Assembly (NCBI GenBank): GCA_946480085.1
Contig: CAMLHZ010000005.1
Location: 62,001 to 126,000 of the forward strand
Origin: an uncultured Flavobacteriales bacterium
GTDB lineage: Bacteria; Bacteroidota; Bacteroidia; Flavobacteriales; Crocinitomicaceae
DNA: 64,000 nucleotides
Direction: 5' to 3'
Shown in pieces: positions 17,388 through 24,932 of this stretch. The translations under genes and the position numbers were made by a program. The notes below the pieces were generated by a model. It had not been told where the DNA came from. It was given only the letters and a program-made list of their open reading frames with translations, and ran no database searches. Positions within the stretch are counted from its first letter, which is position 1; every line of letters begins with the position of its first letter.

Positions 17388-17399
17388 AATTTAGTCGAA

Positions 17400-17678
17400 G
17401 TGCCATTGCGAAGCTGTGAAAACGGACATCAATTTAACAAAACAAGTGATTGTCCGGTTTGTCCCATTTGTGCAAGAATTCTTAAGCCTGATTCAGGTTT
17501 TTTAGCGTTGTTGAGTGCTCCGGCTTGCAGAGCATTGCAGAATGCAGGAATTGAAACGCTGGAAATCTTGTCGGAGAAAACCGAGAAAGAAATTTTACAG
17601 CTGCATGGAATGGGAAAAGCGTCGTTGCTTATTCTGAGATTGGCTCTTGAAAAAGAAAATCTTACATTTAAACAATAA
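17400..17678 (+). CDS. Mini protein: zinc ribbon fused to an RNA polymerase alpha-CTD-like helical domain
   Basis: This encodes 92 residues, probably from a GTG start at 17400, because the CENGHQFNKTSDCPVCPIC ribbon begins only six residues in. The C-terminal part (about 33-85, LSAPACRALQNAGIETLEIL ... LHGMGKASL) resembles the helix-hairpin-helix fold of the RpoA C-terminal domain, which binds DNA UP elements and regulators. The whole is a known small family in Bacteroidota and related groups with no assigned role. It could act as a detached transcription-factor contact; that is inference. The stop is 10 bases before the next ATG. Confidence 0.75.
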   Translation: MPLRSCENGHQFNKTSDCPVCPICARILKPDSGFLALLSAPACRALQNAGIETLEILSEKTEKEILQLHGMGKASLLILRLALEKENLTFKQ

Positions 17679-17688
17679 ATCAGGACTT

Positions 17689-18249
17689 ATGAATATTGGA
17701 TATTTAGCGTTTGGAATAGTGCTTCTTACGGTTGTATCGTGTGGAGGAAACGAAGTTAAAGAAACGGAACAAGAAGAACCGGTAAAACAAGAAGTAAAAC
17801 AAAACGAAGATGTTCACCCTGATGAAGATGCCGTAAAGAAAGTGGAGCAGGAAGAAATGACCGTTCCGGCCTTTAAAATTGATCTTTCTTTAAGTGAAAA
17901 AGCTCTGGAGAAATTGCAGAAAAATAAAGAAACGATCATTGTGGATGTTTCGTTTTCGGGTGAATTGAAAGCCAATTCAAAAATGGAAGTTTCTGAAGAT
18001 GGACAGTTTTATTTGGCAAATGCATCACGCGAAATTCAACCCGGACAAGTGGCTAATTTCAATGATATTGTGATTCCCGAGAAAATACTCAACGAATTGA
18101 AAAACAAAGATTTTGAAGTTTCTGTGAATGTTTATTCAGGAAGAAGGTCGTTTAAGAACAACATTCTGAGCACGCTTGGTGCTTTTGGAAAGATCAGCGA
18201 ATTCAAGAATAAGAAAATCACGATAGAAGGGAAGCTGATTGAAGAATAA
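17689..18249 (+). CDS. Hypothetical lipoprotein
   Basis: This encodes 186 residues from the ATG at 17689; the frame is open from 17647, but the signal begins at the later Met. The lipobox is VVSC (Cys at about residue 21), followed by a long Glu/Lys-rich linker to about residue 60 and a compact beta-rich domain. No family is recognised. It lies closely after the RpoA-CTD-like gene and before the SpoIIE phosphatase, all on one strand. Confidence 0.6.
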   Translation: MNIGYLAFGIVLLTVVSCGGNEVKETEQEEPVKQEVKQNEDVHPDEDAVKKVEQEEMTVPAFKIDLSLSEKALEKLQKNKETIIVDVSFSGELKANSKMEVSEDGQFYLANASREIQPGQVANFNDIVIPEKILNELKNKDFEVSVNVYSGRRSFKNNILSTLGAFGKISEFKNKKITIEGKLIEE

Positions 18250-18278
18250 TAGTTCTAACTTCGCTGAAAATCAATTGC

Positions 18279-19619
18279 ATGACGCGTAAAATAGGCATAG
18301 TCTTAATCTGCTGGTTTGTATGTCAGTTGGTGTTTATGATTCTCTTTTTTGAGAATTTGACTAACGAGGTTGTACGTGCATCGCTCTTCATTTCCCTGGT
18401 TTTACTTTTTCCAATTGCTTTTGCACTTCTCTTTTTGAGAGCTGAATTAACTCAGTTGAATCGTGCCAGAAGAATTTATCTTGGAATTGCCATTTTGCTT
18501 ATTGGTGCAGGCTTAATATTCCGGTTTTTGCAACTTCCTTCTGCTTCAATTCAAATGATAGTCGGCGTTTTCTGGTATTGTTTTGCTTACGCTCCTCTCG
18601 AGTTTCGGTATAAATACAACAAATGGAAACCCTTTTCCAGCGGAAAACTGGAGATTTTGTTGCTGAGCAGCATCAATTTTATTGCCATCAATGCGCTTCT
18701 TCTTGGTTGCTTATTCAAGATCATGACATGGAAAGGAGGATTCGTTTTCCTTGTGGTCGGAATCATTTTTGCGCTTACCAGCACCTTGCTTTGGAACTAT
18801 AAATTCAGAACTGAAATTGTGCTTCGTAAGCAATCCGAAGAGAAAGTAAAGGAAGCCTTTAAGGAAATTACGGACAGTATCAATTACGCCAAACGCATTC
18901 AGGAAGCCCGACTTCCATCTATGGAGCAAATGAAGAGTGTGTTCGCAGAGCATTTTGTGCTTTTTAGTCCGAAAGACGTTGTGAGTGGCGATTTCTATTT
19001 CTTTCGAATAGAAGCGGGGCATTTCTTTGTTGCAGCAGCAGATTGTACCGGACATGGTGTTCCGGGAGCTTTCATGAGTATGATAGGTTCTGAAAAGTTA
19101 GATGAAGCACTTAAAAATACGAGTCAGCCGGGTGAAATGCTGAGTTATGTGAATCGCGAGATAAAACGTTCGCTTCAACAAGATGAATCTGAAAATGCAA
19201 CTCGCGACGGAATGGATATTGTGCTCTGTTCTATTGATCCGAATACGGGAAAATTACTTTATTCAGCTGCAAATCGTCCACTTTGGATTCTTAGAAAAGA
19301 CGCGGATGACATTGAAGAAATTAAAGGAACCAAGCGCGCAATTGGCGGATTAACACCAGATGATCAGGTGTTTGAACAACATGAAGTGATATGTAATTCG
19401 GGAGACAGGATTTATCTGTTTTCAGATGGTTATGTAGATACGTTTGGTGGACCAAATGACAAGAAGTTAACCAATAAACGACTACGTGAATTGATTCTGA
19501 AAAACAAAAACATGACGTTGTCAGCGCAAAAAGATATTCTTCATGAATTTGTAAACGATTGGAAAGGGGAATTGGGGCAGGTAGATGATATTTTGGTCAT
19601 TGCTCTTCAGTTTCCTTAA
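18279..19619 (+). CDS. Membrane-bound SpoIIE/PP2C-type serine phosphatase
   Basis: This encodes 446 residues with about six membrane helices (1-175), a short coiled segment (about 185-210, including KEITDSINYAKRIQEARLP) and a PP2C-like SpoIIE domain (about 220-446). The metal-binding acidic motifs VSGDFYFF, AADCTGHGVPGAFMSM and LFSDGYVDTFGG are intact. The INYAKRIQ lead-in is typical of Bacteroidota phosphatases linked to stress or partner-switching signalling. One helix contains FKIMTWKGG, echoing the FKxxxWPG motif of the protein at 2535. It should dephosphorylate Ser/Thr on a protein partner; no anti-sigma or antagonist gene is adjacent. Confidence 0.85.
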   Translation: MTRKIGIVLICWFVCQLVFMILFFENLTNEVVRASLFISLVLLFPIAFALLFLRAELTQLNRARRIYLGIAILLIGAGLIFRFLQLPSASIQMIVGVFWYCFAYAPLEFRYKYNKWKPFSSGKLEILLLSSINFIAINALLLGCLFKIMTWKGGFVFLVVGIIFALTSTLLWNYKFRTEIVLRKQSEEKVKEAFKEITDSINYAKRIQEARLPSMEQMKSVFAEHFVLFSPKDVVSGDFYFFRIEAGHFFVAAADCTGHGVPGAFMSMIGSEKLDEALKNTSQPGEMLSYVNREIKRSLQQDESENATRDGMDIVLCSIDPNTGKLLYSAANRPLWILRKDADDIEEIKGTKRAIGGLTPDDQVFEQHEVICNSGDRIYLFSDGYVDTFGGPNDKKLTNKRLRELILKNKNMTLSAQKDILHEFVNDWKGELGQVDDILVIALQFP

Positions 19620-19663
19620 AAGCCAAAGATTTGTAATTAAAGAACAAAATAAGTCTGATGTCT

Positions 19664-19694
19664 TTTGTCTCTAGTCCATGTCTCCCTATCTTTG
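19664..19694 (+). promoter_or_regulatory. Strong match to the Bacteroidota promoter consensus, upstream of the TPR gene
   Basis: TTTG (19664-19667), a 19-base spacer and TATCTTTG (19687-19694) match TTTG-N19-TAnnTTTG exactly. The start would be near 19700, giving a leader of about 160 bases to the TPR gene. The 239-base spacer holds no gene or evident hairpin. Confidence 0.65.
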
Positions 19695-19858
19695 TAAACG
19701 CTTTGTAACTAAACCTGGCTATTTGATTAGAAGTTAAAGGAAGAATTTCCTCAAAAGCGGTGATTGATTTCATTCAATTAAAAATGTTGAAAACCTGTGA
19801 AATGTTTTTCAATAATGGTTAATAAAAGTGGTAACTTTAATAGAACAATACTCACACC

Positions 19859-21262
19859 ATGTTTGACTGGGAAGATGAAAACCAGGAGAGTCGTCTAAAC
19901 GATGACATCGCCAGATTCGAGAAACAACTAGCAGAAAATGCAATTGGTTTTTACGATAGTGATACACTTGAAGGAATAATCGATCACTTCCTGATAAATG
20001 GTTCATATACAAAGGCAGAATCTGCAGCCGAAATTGGTTGTCAGCAATATCCTTTTTATACCTTATTCGCGATTCGAAAAGCACAAGCGATGTCGGGTTC
20101 CGGAAAATTGAAAGAAGCATTGAATATTCTTGAGCCAATTGAACGGATTGATCCAACATCAATTGATATGTTGTTGACCAAAGCAACGATCTTTTCGCAG
20201 CTTAGAGATAACAAGAACGCCATTAAATATTTCCGTGCCGCTCTGGAATTGGCCGATGAAGAAGACTGTGATGAAATCTATCTTGATCTGGCGAATGAAT
20301 TGGAGCAAATACGTGATTATAAAGGCGCAGTAGAAGTGTTGGAAGCAGCCATGATCGCTAATCCGAAAAATGAAGGAGCGCTATATGAATTGGCGTTTTG
20401 TTTGGATCAGCTTGGTGATATGGATAGAGCAATTGCTTCATATACTCGTTTTATCGACGATAATCCGTATTCCTTTACAGCTTGGTACAACTTAGGAAAT
20501 ACCTATACGAAATGTGAGAAGTTTGCAGAAGCAATTCTCGCTTATGAATACAGTTTGGTGATCAATGAGCGTTTTTCGCCCTCATACTTTAATATGGGGA
20601 ATGCACAATTGACATTGGAACAATACAATGAATCCATTGAGTCTTTCAATAAGTGTTTGGAAATAGACGGTGATGATCCGTTGACATTCTGCTACTTAGG
20701 AGAAGCCTATGAGCATTTAGAGCAATTGGAAACCAGCTGGGATTTCTACCAGAAAAGTTTGAACATGGCTCCTAACTTGGCAGAAGCGTGGCTTGGACTA
20801 GGAATTATCAAAGATTTACAGGGAAAACCAAAAGAAAGTTTGACTTATATCGAACGCGCCATTGAGTTGGAGCCTAAAATGGATGGTTATTTTCACGTTT
20901 ACGCCGGGGCACTTGAGAATGCTGAAATGATTCAAGAAGCTGAAGGTGCTTACCTGAAATGTCTGGAGTTGGATCCGGGAAATGAAGATGCTTTTTTTGA
21001 TTATGTTGATTATTTACTCGATCATAAACCTACATTGGTTCGAGCTTTCGTCGAAGATTTTCTAGGTAGTAACAATTTCTTTTTTGCTGTTCTTCCACTT
21101 ATTTATTTAAATGTAATAGCAGGTAGAGATGGCGATGCACGCATCCTTTTCGTGGAAAGTTTGCACGCGAATCGCGAGAAAACAATGGAGATTTTTGAAC
21201 GTTATCCTGATTTGAAAGAAAACCAAGGTTTTGTTGACTTAACGAACCCTTCTGATTCCTAG
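19859..21262 (+). CDS. Tetratricopeptide-repeat protein
   Basis: This encodes 467 soluble residues with no signal peptide. At least nine TPR units run through about residues 40-400, recognisable by repeated patterns such as WYNLGNTYTKCEKFAEAILA, YFNMGNAQLTLEQYNESIES and AWLGLGIIKDLQGKPKESL. It is probably a cytoplasmic scaffold for protein contacts. The acidic N-terminus (MFDWEDENQESRLNDD) is typical of Bacteroidota TPR homologues. It is the gene just before the lipid operon, separated by 122 bases and the paired palindromes. Confidence 0.85.
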   Translation: MFDWEDENQESRLNDDIARFEKQLAENAIGFYDSDTLEGIIDHFLINGSYTKAESAAEIGCQQYPFYTLFAIRKAQAMSGSGKLKEALNILEPIERIDPTSIDMLLTKATIFSQLRDNKNAIKYFRAALELADEEDCDEIYLDLANELEQIRDYKGAVEVLEAAMIANPKNEGALYELAFCLDQLGDMDRAIASYTRFIDDNPYSFTAWYNLGNTYTKCEKFAEAILAYEYSLVINERFSPSYFNMGNAQLTLEQYNESIESFNKCLEIDGDDPLTFCYLGEAYEHLEQLETSWDFYQKSLNMAPNLAEAWLGLGIIKDLQGKPKESLTYIERAIELEPKMDGYFHVYAGALENAEMIQEAEGAYLKCLELDPGNEDAFFDYVDYLLDHKPTLVRAFVEDFLGSNNFFFAVLPLIYLNVIAGRDGDARILFVESLHANREKTMEIFERYPDLKENQGFVDLTNPSDS

Positions 21263-21304
21263 GCGCGCACAGGGTTTTTCTGAAACGGCTCGATATTTGT
21301 AAAG

Positions 21305-21350
21305 TTGTGAAAGTGAAATTCACAAAAAATTAACATTACAATTTGTAATG
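21305..21350. promoter_or_regulatory. Two adjacent inverted repeats before the lipid operon, possible operators
   Basis: TTGTGAA (21305-21311) and TTCACAA (21319-21325) form a 7-bp dyad with a 7-base gap. CATTACAA (21334-21341), T and TTGTAATG (21343-21350) form a perfect 17-base palindrome. Both lie 35-80 bases before the HMG-CoA reductase start, where a repressor or activator dimer could bind. No clear -7/-33 pair was found here. Confidence 0.45.
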
Positions 21351-21384
21351 CTACTTGCTTTACTAAACTTAAAAACCCTCAACT

Positions 21385-22662
21385 ATGGCTTCATCAAGTC
21401 AAAAATCTTCTAAAGCATTGCATATTTTGCAAGCCGTTCAATCCGTTGACAGCATTGTTAAATCCATAAACGACAAAACTATTGTTGATGTTAAGGACGA
21501 CCGTTTACCAATTGAATTAAAAGTAAGCGAAGAAAGTACTTCACTTCGCAGAACCTTTTTAGAAGAGCAAACTGGCTTCAAACTCCCTGTTCTTACTGGA
21601 AAAGAATTGTTTTCTGATTTGAATAAATTAGAAGGAAATATTGAAAATTACATTGGAATGTCGCAAATTCCAACTGGTGTTATTGGTCCTGTTCGCGTAA
21701 TCGGTTCAGCAGCTAAGGGCGATTTTTTCGTTCCATTGGCAACGTCAGAAGGAGCTTTGGTAGCTTCATATCATCGTGGAGCCAAAGCGTGTTTGTTAGC
21801 CGGCGGTGCAACTTCTGTTTGTTTAGTCGAAGGTGTTCAACGCAGTCCGCTTTTTAAATTCCATAATCTCGGCGATTTAGGTCAGTTTGTGGTTTGGGTC
21901 TTGACGCAAGTCGATAAATTCAGAGAAATTACTGAACAAAGTAGCCGATTTGCCAAGTTGGAAGATATGCGTTCTAATATTGAAGGAAATCACCTTATCC
22001 TAACATTCGAATTTCATACTGGTGATGCTTCAGGACAAAACATGGTAACCATCTGCACAGATAAGATTTGTCAATACATCATTGAAAATACACCTATAAA
22101 ACCCGAAATGTGGTTTATCGAAGGAAATTATTCCGGCGATAAGAAAGCGACTTCTAATTCATTCACTTCTGTTCGCGGAAAAAAAGTGACAACTGAAATC
22201 GTCCTTCCTGCTGAGATCATTCAGGGAGTTTTGAAAACATCTGCTCGTGCCATGGCAGAATATTGGCGCTCATCAACCATAGGAATTATCCAAAGTGGCG
22301 CAATTGGCGCTCAAGGACATTATGCGAACGGATTAACGGCTTTATTCATCGCAACGGGACAAGATGCCGCTTGCGTGGCTGAAGCTGCTACAGGAATCAC
22401 CAGAATGGAAGAGAAGGAAAACGGAGCACTTTATTGTTCTGTGACACTCCCAAACCTGATTGTTGGAACAGTTGGAGGTGGAACTGGCTTACCAACGCAA
22501 AAAGAATGTTTGGAATTGATGGATTGTTTTGGTGCCGGAAACGCTCGTAAGTTTGCTGAGATCTGTGGAGCTTTGGTTTTAGCTGGAGAACTTTCCATCG
22601 CCGCCGCTTTGTCGGCTGGACATTTTGCTAGCGCACATCAGAATCTTGGACGTAAACACTAA
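21385..22662 (+). CDS. HMG-CoA reductase homologue, class I-like
   Basis: This encodes 425 residues. Family landmarks are ENYIGMSQIPTGVIGP (88-102), the catalytic Glu122 in TSEG, the NADPH-binding TGDASGQNM (212-220), the catalytic Lys254 in GDKK, Asp327 in GQDA, GTVGGGT (361-367) and a C-terminal His418 in ASAH. The known reaction reduces HMG-CoA to mevalonate with two NAD(P)H. Several positions differ from the animal/archaeal pattern (Gln for Met in DASGQNM; AIGAQGHYANG for the usual GGYNAHAAN stretch), so it is a divergent member. It is soluble, with no membrane domain. It heads the nine-gene run, and the next gene starts 4 bases after its stop. No other mevalonate-pathway gene is in the window. 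Confidence 0.85.
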   Translation: MASSSQKSSKALHILQAVQSVDSIVKSINDKTIVDVKDDRLPIELKVSEESTSLRRTFLEEQTGFKLPVLTGKELFSDLNKLEGNIENYIGMSQIPTGVIGPVRVIGSAAKGDFFVPLATSEGALVASYHRGAKACLLAGGATSVCLVEGVQRSPLFKFHNLGDLGQFVVWVLTQVDKFREITEQSSRFAKLEDMRSNIEGNHLILTFEFHTGDASGQNMVTICTDKICQYIIENTPIKPEMWFIEGNYSGDKKATSNSFTSVRGKKVTTEIVLPAEIIQGVLKTSARAMAEYWRSSTIGIIQSGAIGAQGHYANGLTALFIATGQDAACVAEAATGITRMEEKENGALYCSVTLPNLIVGTVGGGTGLPTQKECLELMDCFGAGNARKFAEICGALVLAGELSIAAALSAGHFASAHQNLGRKH

Positions 22663-22665
22663 TCC

Positions 22666-23247
22666 ATGTCTTCAAATCAAAAGTTGCTGAACATTCCCAA
22701 TGTTTTATCGGGCTACCGCATACTCGCGCTTCCTGTTTTGTTTTGGGCAATGTTTTCGAACAATGACAAGCTGTTTATTATTCTGTTGTCAGCAAATCTA
22801 ATTTCAGATATTCTGGATGGATTCATTGCGCGTCGTTTTAACATGCAAACTGAGTTTGGTGCACGTTTAGACAGTATCGCCGATATAGGAACATACATCT
22901 GTGCGTTTTCCGGAATGTTTTACTTTCATTATGATTTTATTCAGGAACACGTTTTTGAATTCAGCCTGATGATGGGTTTGTATATCATCCCACAGCTTAT
23001 TTCTCTGATCAAATTCAAAAGAAGTCCGAGTTTACATTTGTACAGCAATAAGATTACCGGATATATTCAGGGAATTTTCATTTTTACGTTCTTCAATTTT
23101 GGAAACTATCCGCCATATTTCTATTTCATGATTGTATTTAGTGCTCTGGCTTATTTCGAAGAATTGGTTTGTGTGCTGTATCTGAAAGAATTGCGCTCGA
23201 ACGTAAGAACATTTTATCACCTTCAAAAACAAGTAAATGCTCAGTAG
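22666..23247 (+). CDS. CDP-alcohol phosphatidyltransferase
   Basis: This encodes 193 residues with about five or six membrane helices. The family signature DGx2ARx8Gx3Dx3D is perfect (Asp51, Gly52, Ala55, Arg56, Gly65, Asp69, Asp73). Such enzymes swap CMP on a CDP-activated lipid or alcohol for an acceptor alcohol (PgsA, PssA and inositol-phosphate types). Which acceptor is used cannot be read from the sequence. It overlaps the CdsA-like gene by 11 bases, which suggests that it uses that enzyme's CDP-linked product. Confidence 0.85.
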   Translation: MSSNQKLLNIPNVLSGYRILALPVLFWAMFSNNDKLFIILLSANLISDILDGFIARRFNMQTEFGARLDSIADIGTYICAFSGMFYFHYDFIQEHVFEFSLMMGLYIIPQLISLIKFKRSPSLHLYSNKITGYIQGIFIFTFFNFGNYPPYFYFMIVFSALAYFEELVCVLYLKELRSNVRTFYHLQKQVNAQ

Positions 23248-23980
23248 TATTTATCCACTTGTGGCAGTTTACTTTCTGATTGGAGCAATTGCAATTGTCT
23301 TTATCAATCGAAAAAAGGCGCAAAAACCAGCAGACAGAAGTAATCGTTGGGTGAAATACCTGATGTATTTGCTGATAGTAAACAGTGTTATCTTGTGTAT
23401 TCATTTCGATTACTTTTTTTACCTGGCTATTGTAATTACGTTGATTGCTCTTTATGAATTCATCAGAATGTCACTGAAGACAAATCTGAAAAATCAATTC
23501 TTCTTCGGAGTTCCGTTTTTGCTGATTATAGCGAGTTTTTTAGTGGCTTCAATCACTTTGAAGACAATTGAAATTGGCTTTGTTTATACCTTGGTTTTTT
23601 GTTTCGATGGCTTTGCTCAGATCATCGGACAACTTTTGGGAAAACGTCAAATTACGCCGAAATGGAGTCCAAATAAAACCATCGGTGGCTTCGTTGGAGC
23701 GTTCATCATTACAGTTGCAACTTCTTTTTACTACTGCTTGAATGTCGCAAAAACAGATTATTATGATTTGCTGACGATTGCCATTTTTGGGGTGTTGGTG
23801 AGTTTGTTCTCGTTTAGCGGCGACATTCTTGCTTCGTTGTTTAAGCGTGTTTGTGGCGAAAAAGACTACAGCAACTTAATTCCGCAGCATGGTGGAATTT
23901 TGGATAGATTTGATAGTTTTATTTTCGCATTGGCAGGCTACTATTGTTTATCTCAACTACTTCAGATCAATGGATTTTAA
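23237..23980 (+). CDS. CdsA-like phosphatidate cytidylyltransferase
   Basis: This encodes 247 residues with seven or so membrane helices. The C-terminal CdsA signature is present (SLFKRVCGEKDYSNLIPQHG followed by GILDRFD, about 201-227), including the Lys-Asp and Asp-Arg-x-Asp metal/CTP residues. The family makes CDP-diacylglycerol from phosphatidate and CTP. It is shorter than E. coli CdsA, and its operon setting suggests a dedicated paralogue rather than the housekeeping copy; that is inference. It overlaps both neighbours (11 bases each). Confidence 0.85.
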   Translation: MLSSIYPLVAVYFLIGAIAIVFINRKKAQKPADRSNRWVKYLMYLLIVNSVILCIHFDYFFYLAIVITLIALYEFIRMSLKTNLKNQFFFGVPFLLIIASFLVASITLKTIEIGFVYTLVFCFDGFAQIIGQLLGKRQITPKWSPNKTIGGFVGAFIITVATSFYYCLNVAKTDYYDLLTIAIFGVLVSLFSFSGDILASLFKRVCGEKDYSNLIPQHGGILDRFDSFIFALAGYYCLSQLLQINGF

Positions 23981-24932
23981 ACAAAACGAATTTTCGAAAC
24001 CGGAAGAGAAGGGAAGATCTTTTCTCTGGCGTTTCTATAAATATCAAAAGGAACGTTTTCCCATTTTGGGACATGGACTTTTAGTGGCTAGCTTCAGCTT
24101 TTCGGCAATAGCATTCTCTCGAATTTGTAGGGGAGCAGAAGGCTTTGTGCCTTGGTCAACCTACGGATTAGGAGTTTTTATCACCGTTTCCTTTTTCCTA
24201 TTGGTTCGCATTTTCGATGAATTCAAAGATGCGGATGACGATGCCGCTTACAGAAAAGAACTTCCTGTTCCACGCGGATTGGTTTCACTGAAAGAGTTGA
24301 TGATACTTGGAATAATTGTCGTTCTCGCTCAACTAGCTGTAATTCTGATCTTCTTTCCCAAACTTGTTTTTGTTTGGCTGGCTGTCTTGCTTTATCTCTG
24401 TTTGATGGGAAAGGAATTCTTTGTTCCGGAATGGCTGAAGAAACATCAGTTTTGGTACGTTACATCACACATGTTCATTATTCCGCTTATCGATATTTTG
24501 GCGAGTGGACTGGATTGGGCGCTGGAAAATGCAACTCCTTCGCCTGGTTTAGGTTTATTCTTTTTGGTTTCTTATTTCAATGGAATTGTACTTGAAATTG
24601 GCAGGAAAATCCGAACGCCTGAAAACGAACGCGAAGGTGTATTGACGTATTCGTCTATGCTTGGATTAAAAAAAGCACTCAATCTTTGGATTCTGATCCT
24701 AACAATTACGCTTGCGTGCAGCTTAGCAGCCGTTTATTTCGCTGGGTATGGAATGATCGCTTATTTTATTTTTGGAGGAATTTACCTGCTTTGTTCCATT
24801 CCTGCTTGGCTTTCGTTGAATAAAATCACGGTGAAACGAGCAAAAATGATGGAATATACATCCGCTTTGTGGACAATTCTGATGTATTTGTCGCTTGGAG
24901 CAATTCCAATGATTCAACACTTACTGCCATGA
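23970..24932 (+). CDS. UbiA-superfamily prenyltransferase
   Basis: This encodes 320 residues from the ATG at 23970, which overlaps the CdsA-like gene by 11 bases; a start at 23889 would overlap far more and is rejected. There are eight or nine membrane helices. The first aspartate-rich motif reads RIFDEFKDADDD (80-91) and is followed by ELPVPRGLVS, as in UbiA enzymes. The second motif region (about 205-220, EIGRKIRTPENEREG) has Glu and Arg/Lys in place of the usual DxxxD, a departure from the consensus. Members transfer a prenyl group to an acceptor or related substrates. The stop overlaps the next ATG (ATGA). Confidence 0.75.
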   Translation: MDFKQNEFSKPEEKGRSFLWRFYKYQKERFPILGHGLLVASFSFSAIAFSRICRGAEGFVPWSTYGLGVFITVSFFLLVRIFDEFKDADDDAAYRKELPVPRGLVSLKELMILGIIVVLAQLAVILIFFPKLVFVWLAVLLYLCLMGKEFFVPEWLKKHQFWYVTSHMFIIPLIDILASGLDWALENATPSPGLGLFFLVSYFNGIVLEIGRKIRTPENEREGVLTYSSMLGLKKALNLWILILTITLACSLAAVYFAGYGMIAYFIFGGIYLLCSIPAWLSLNKITVKRAKMMEYTSALWTILMYLSLGAIPMIQHLLP

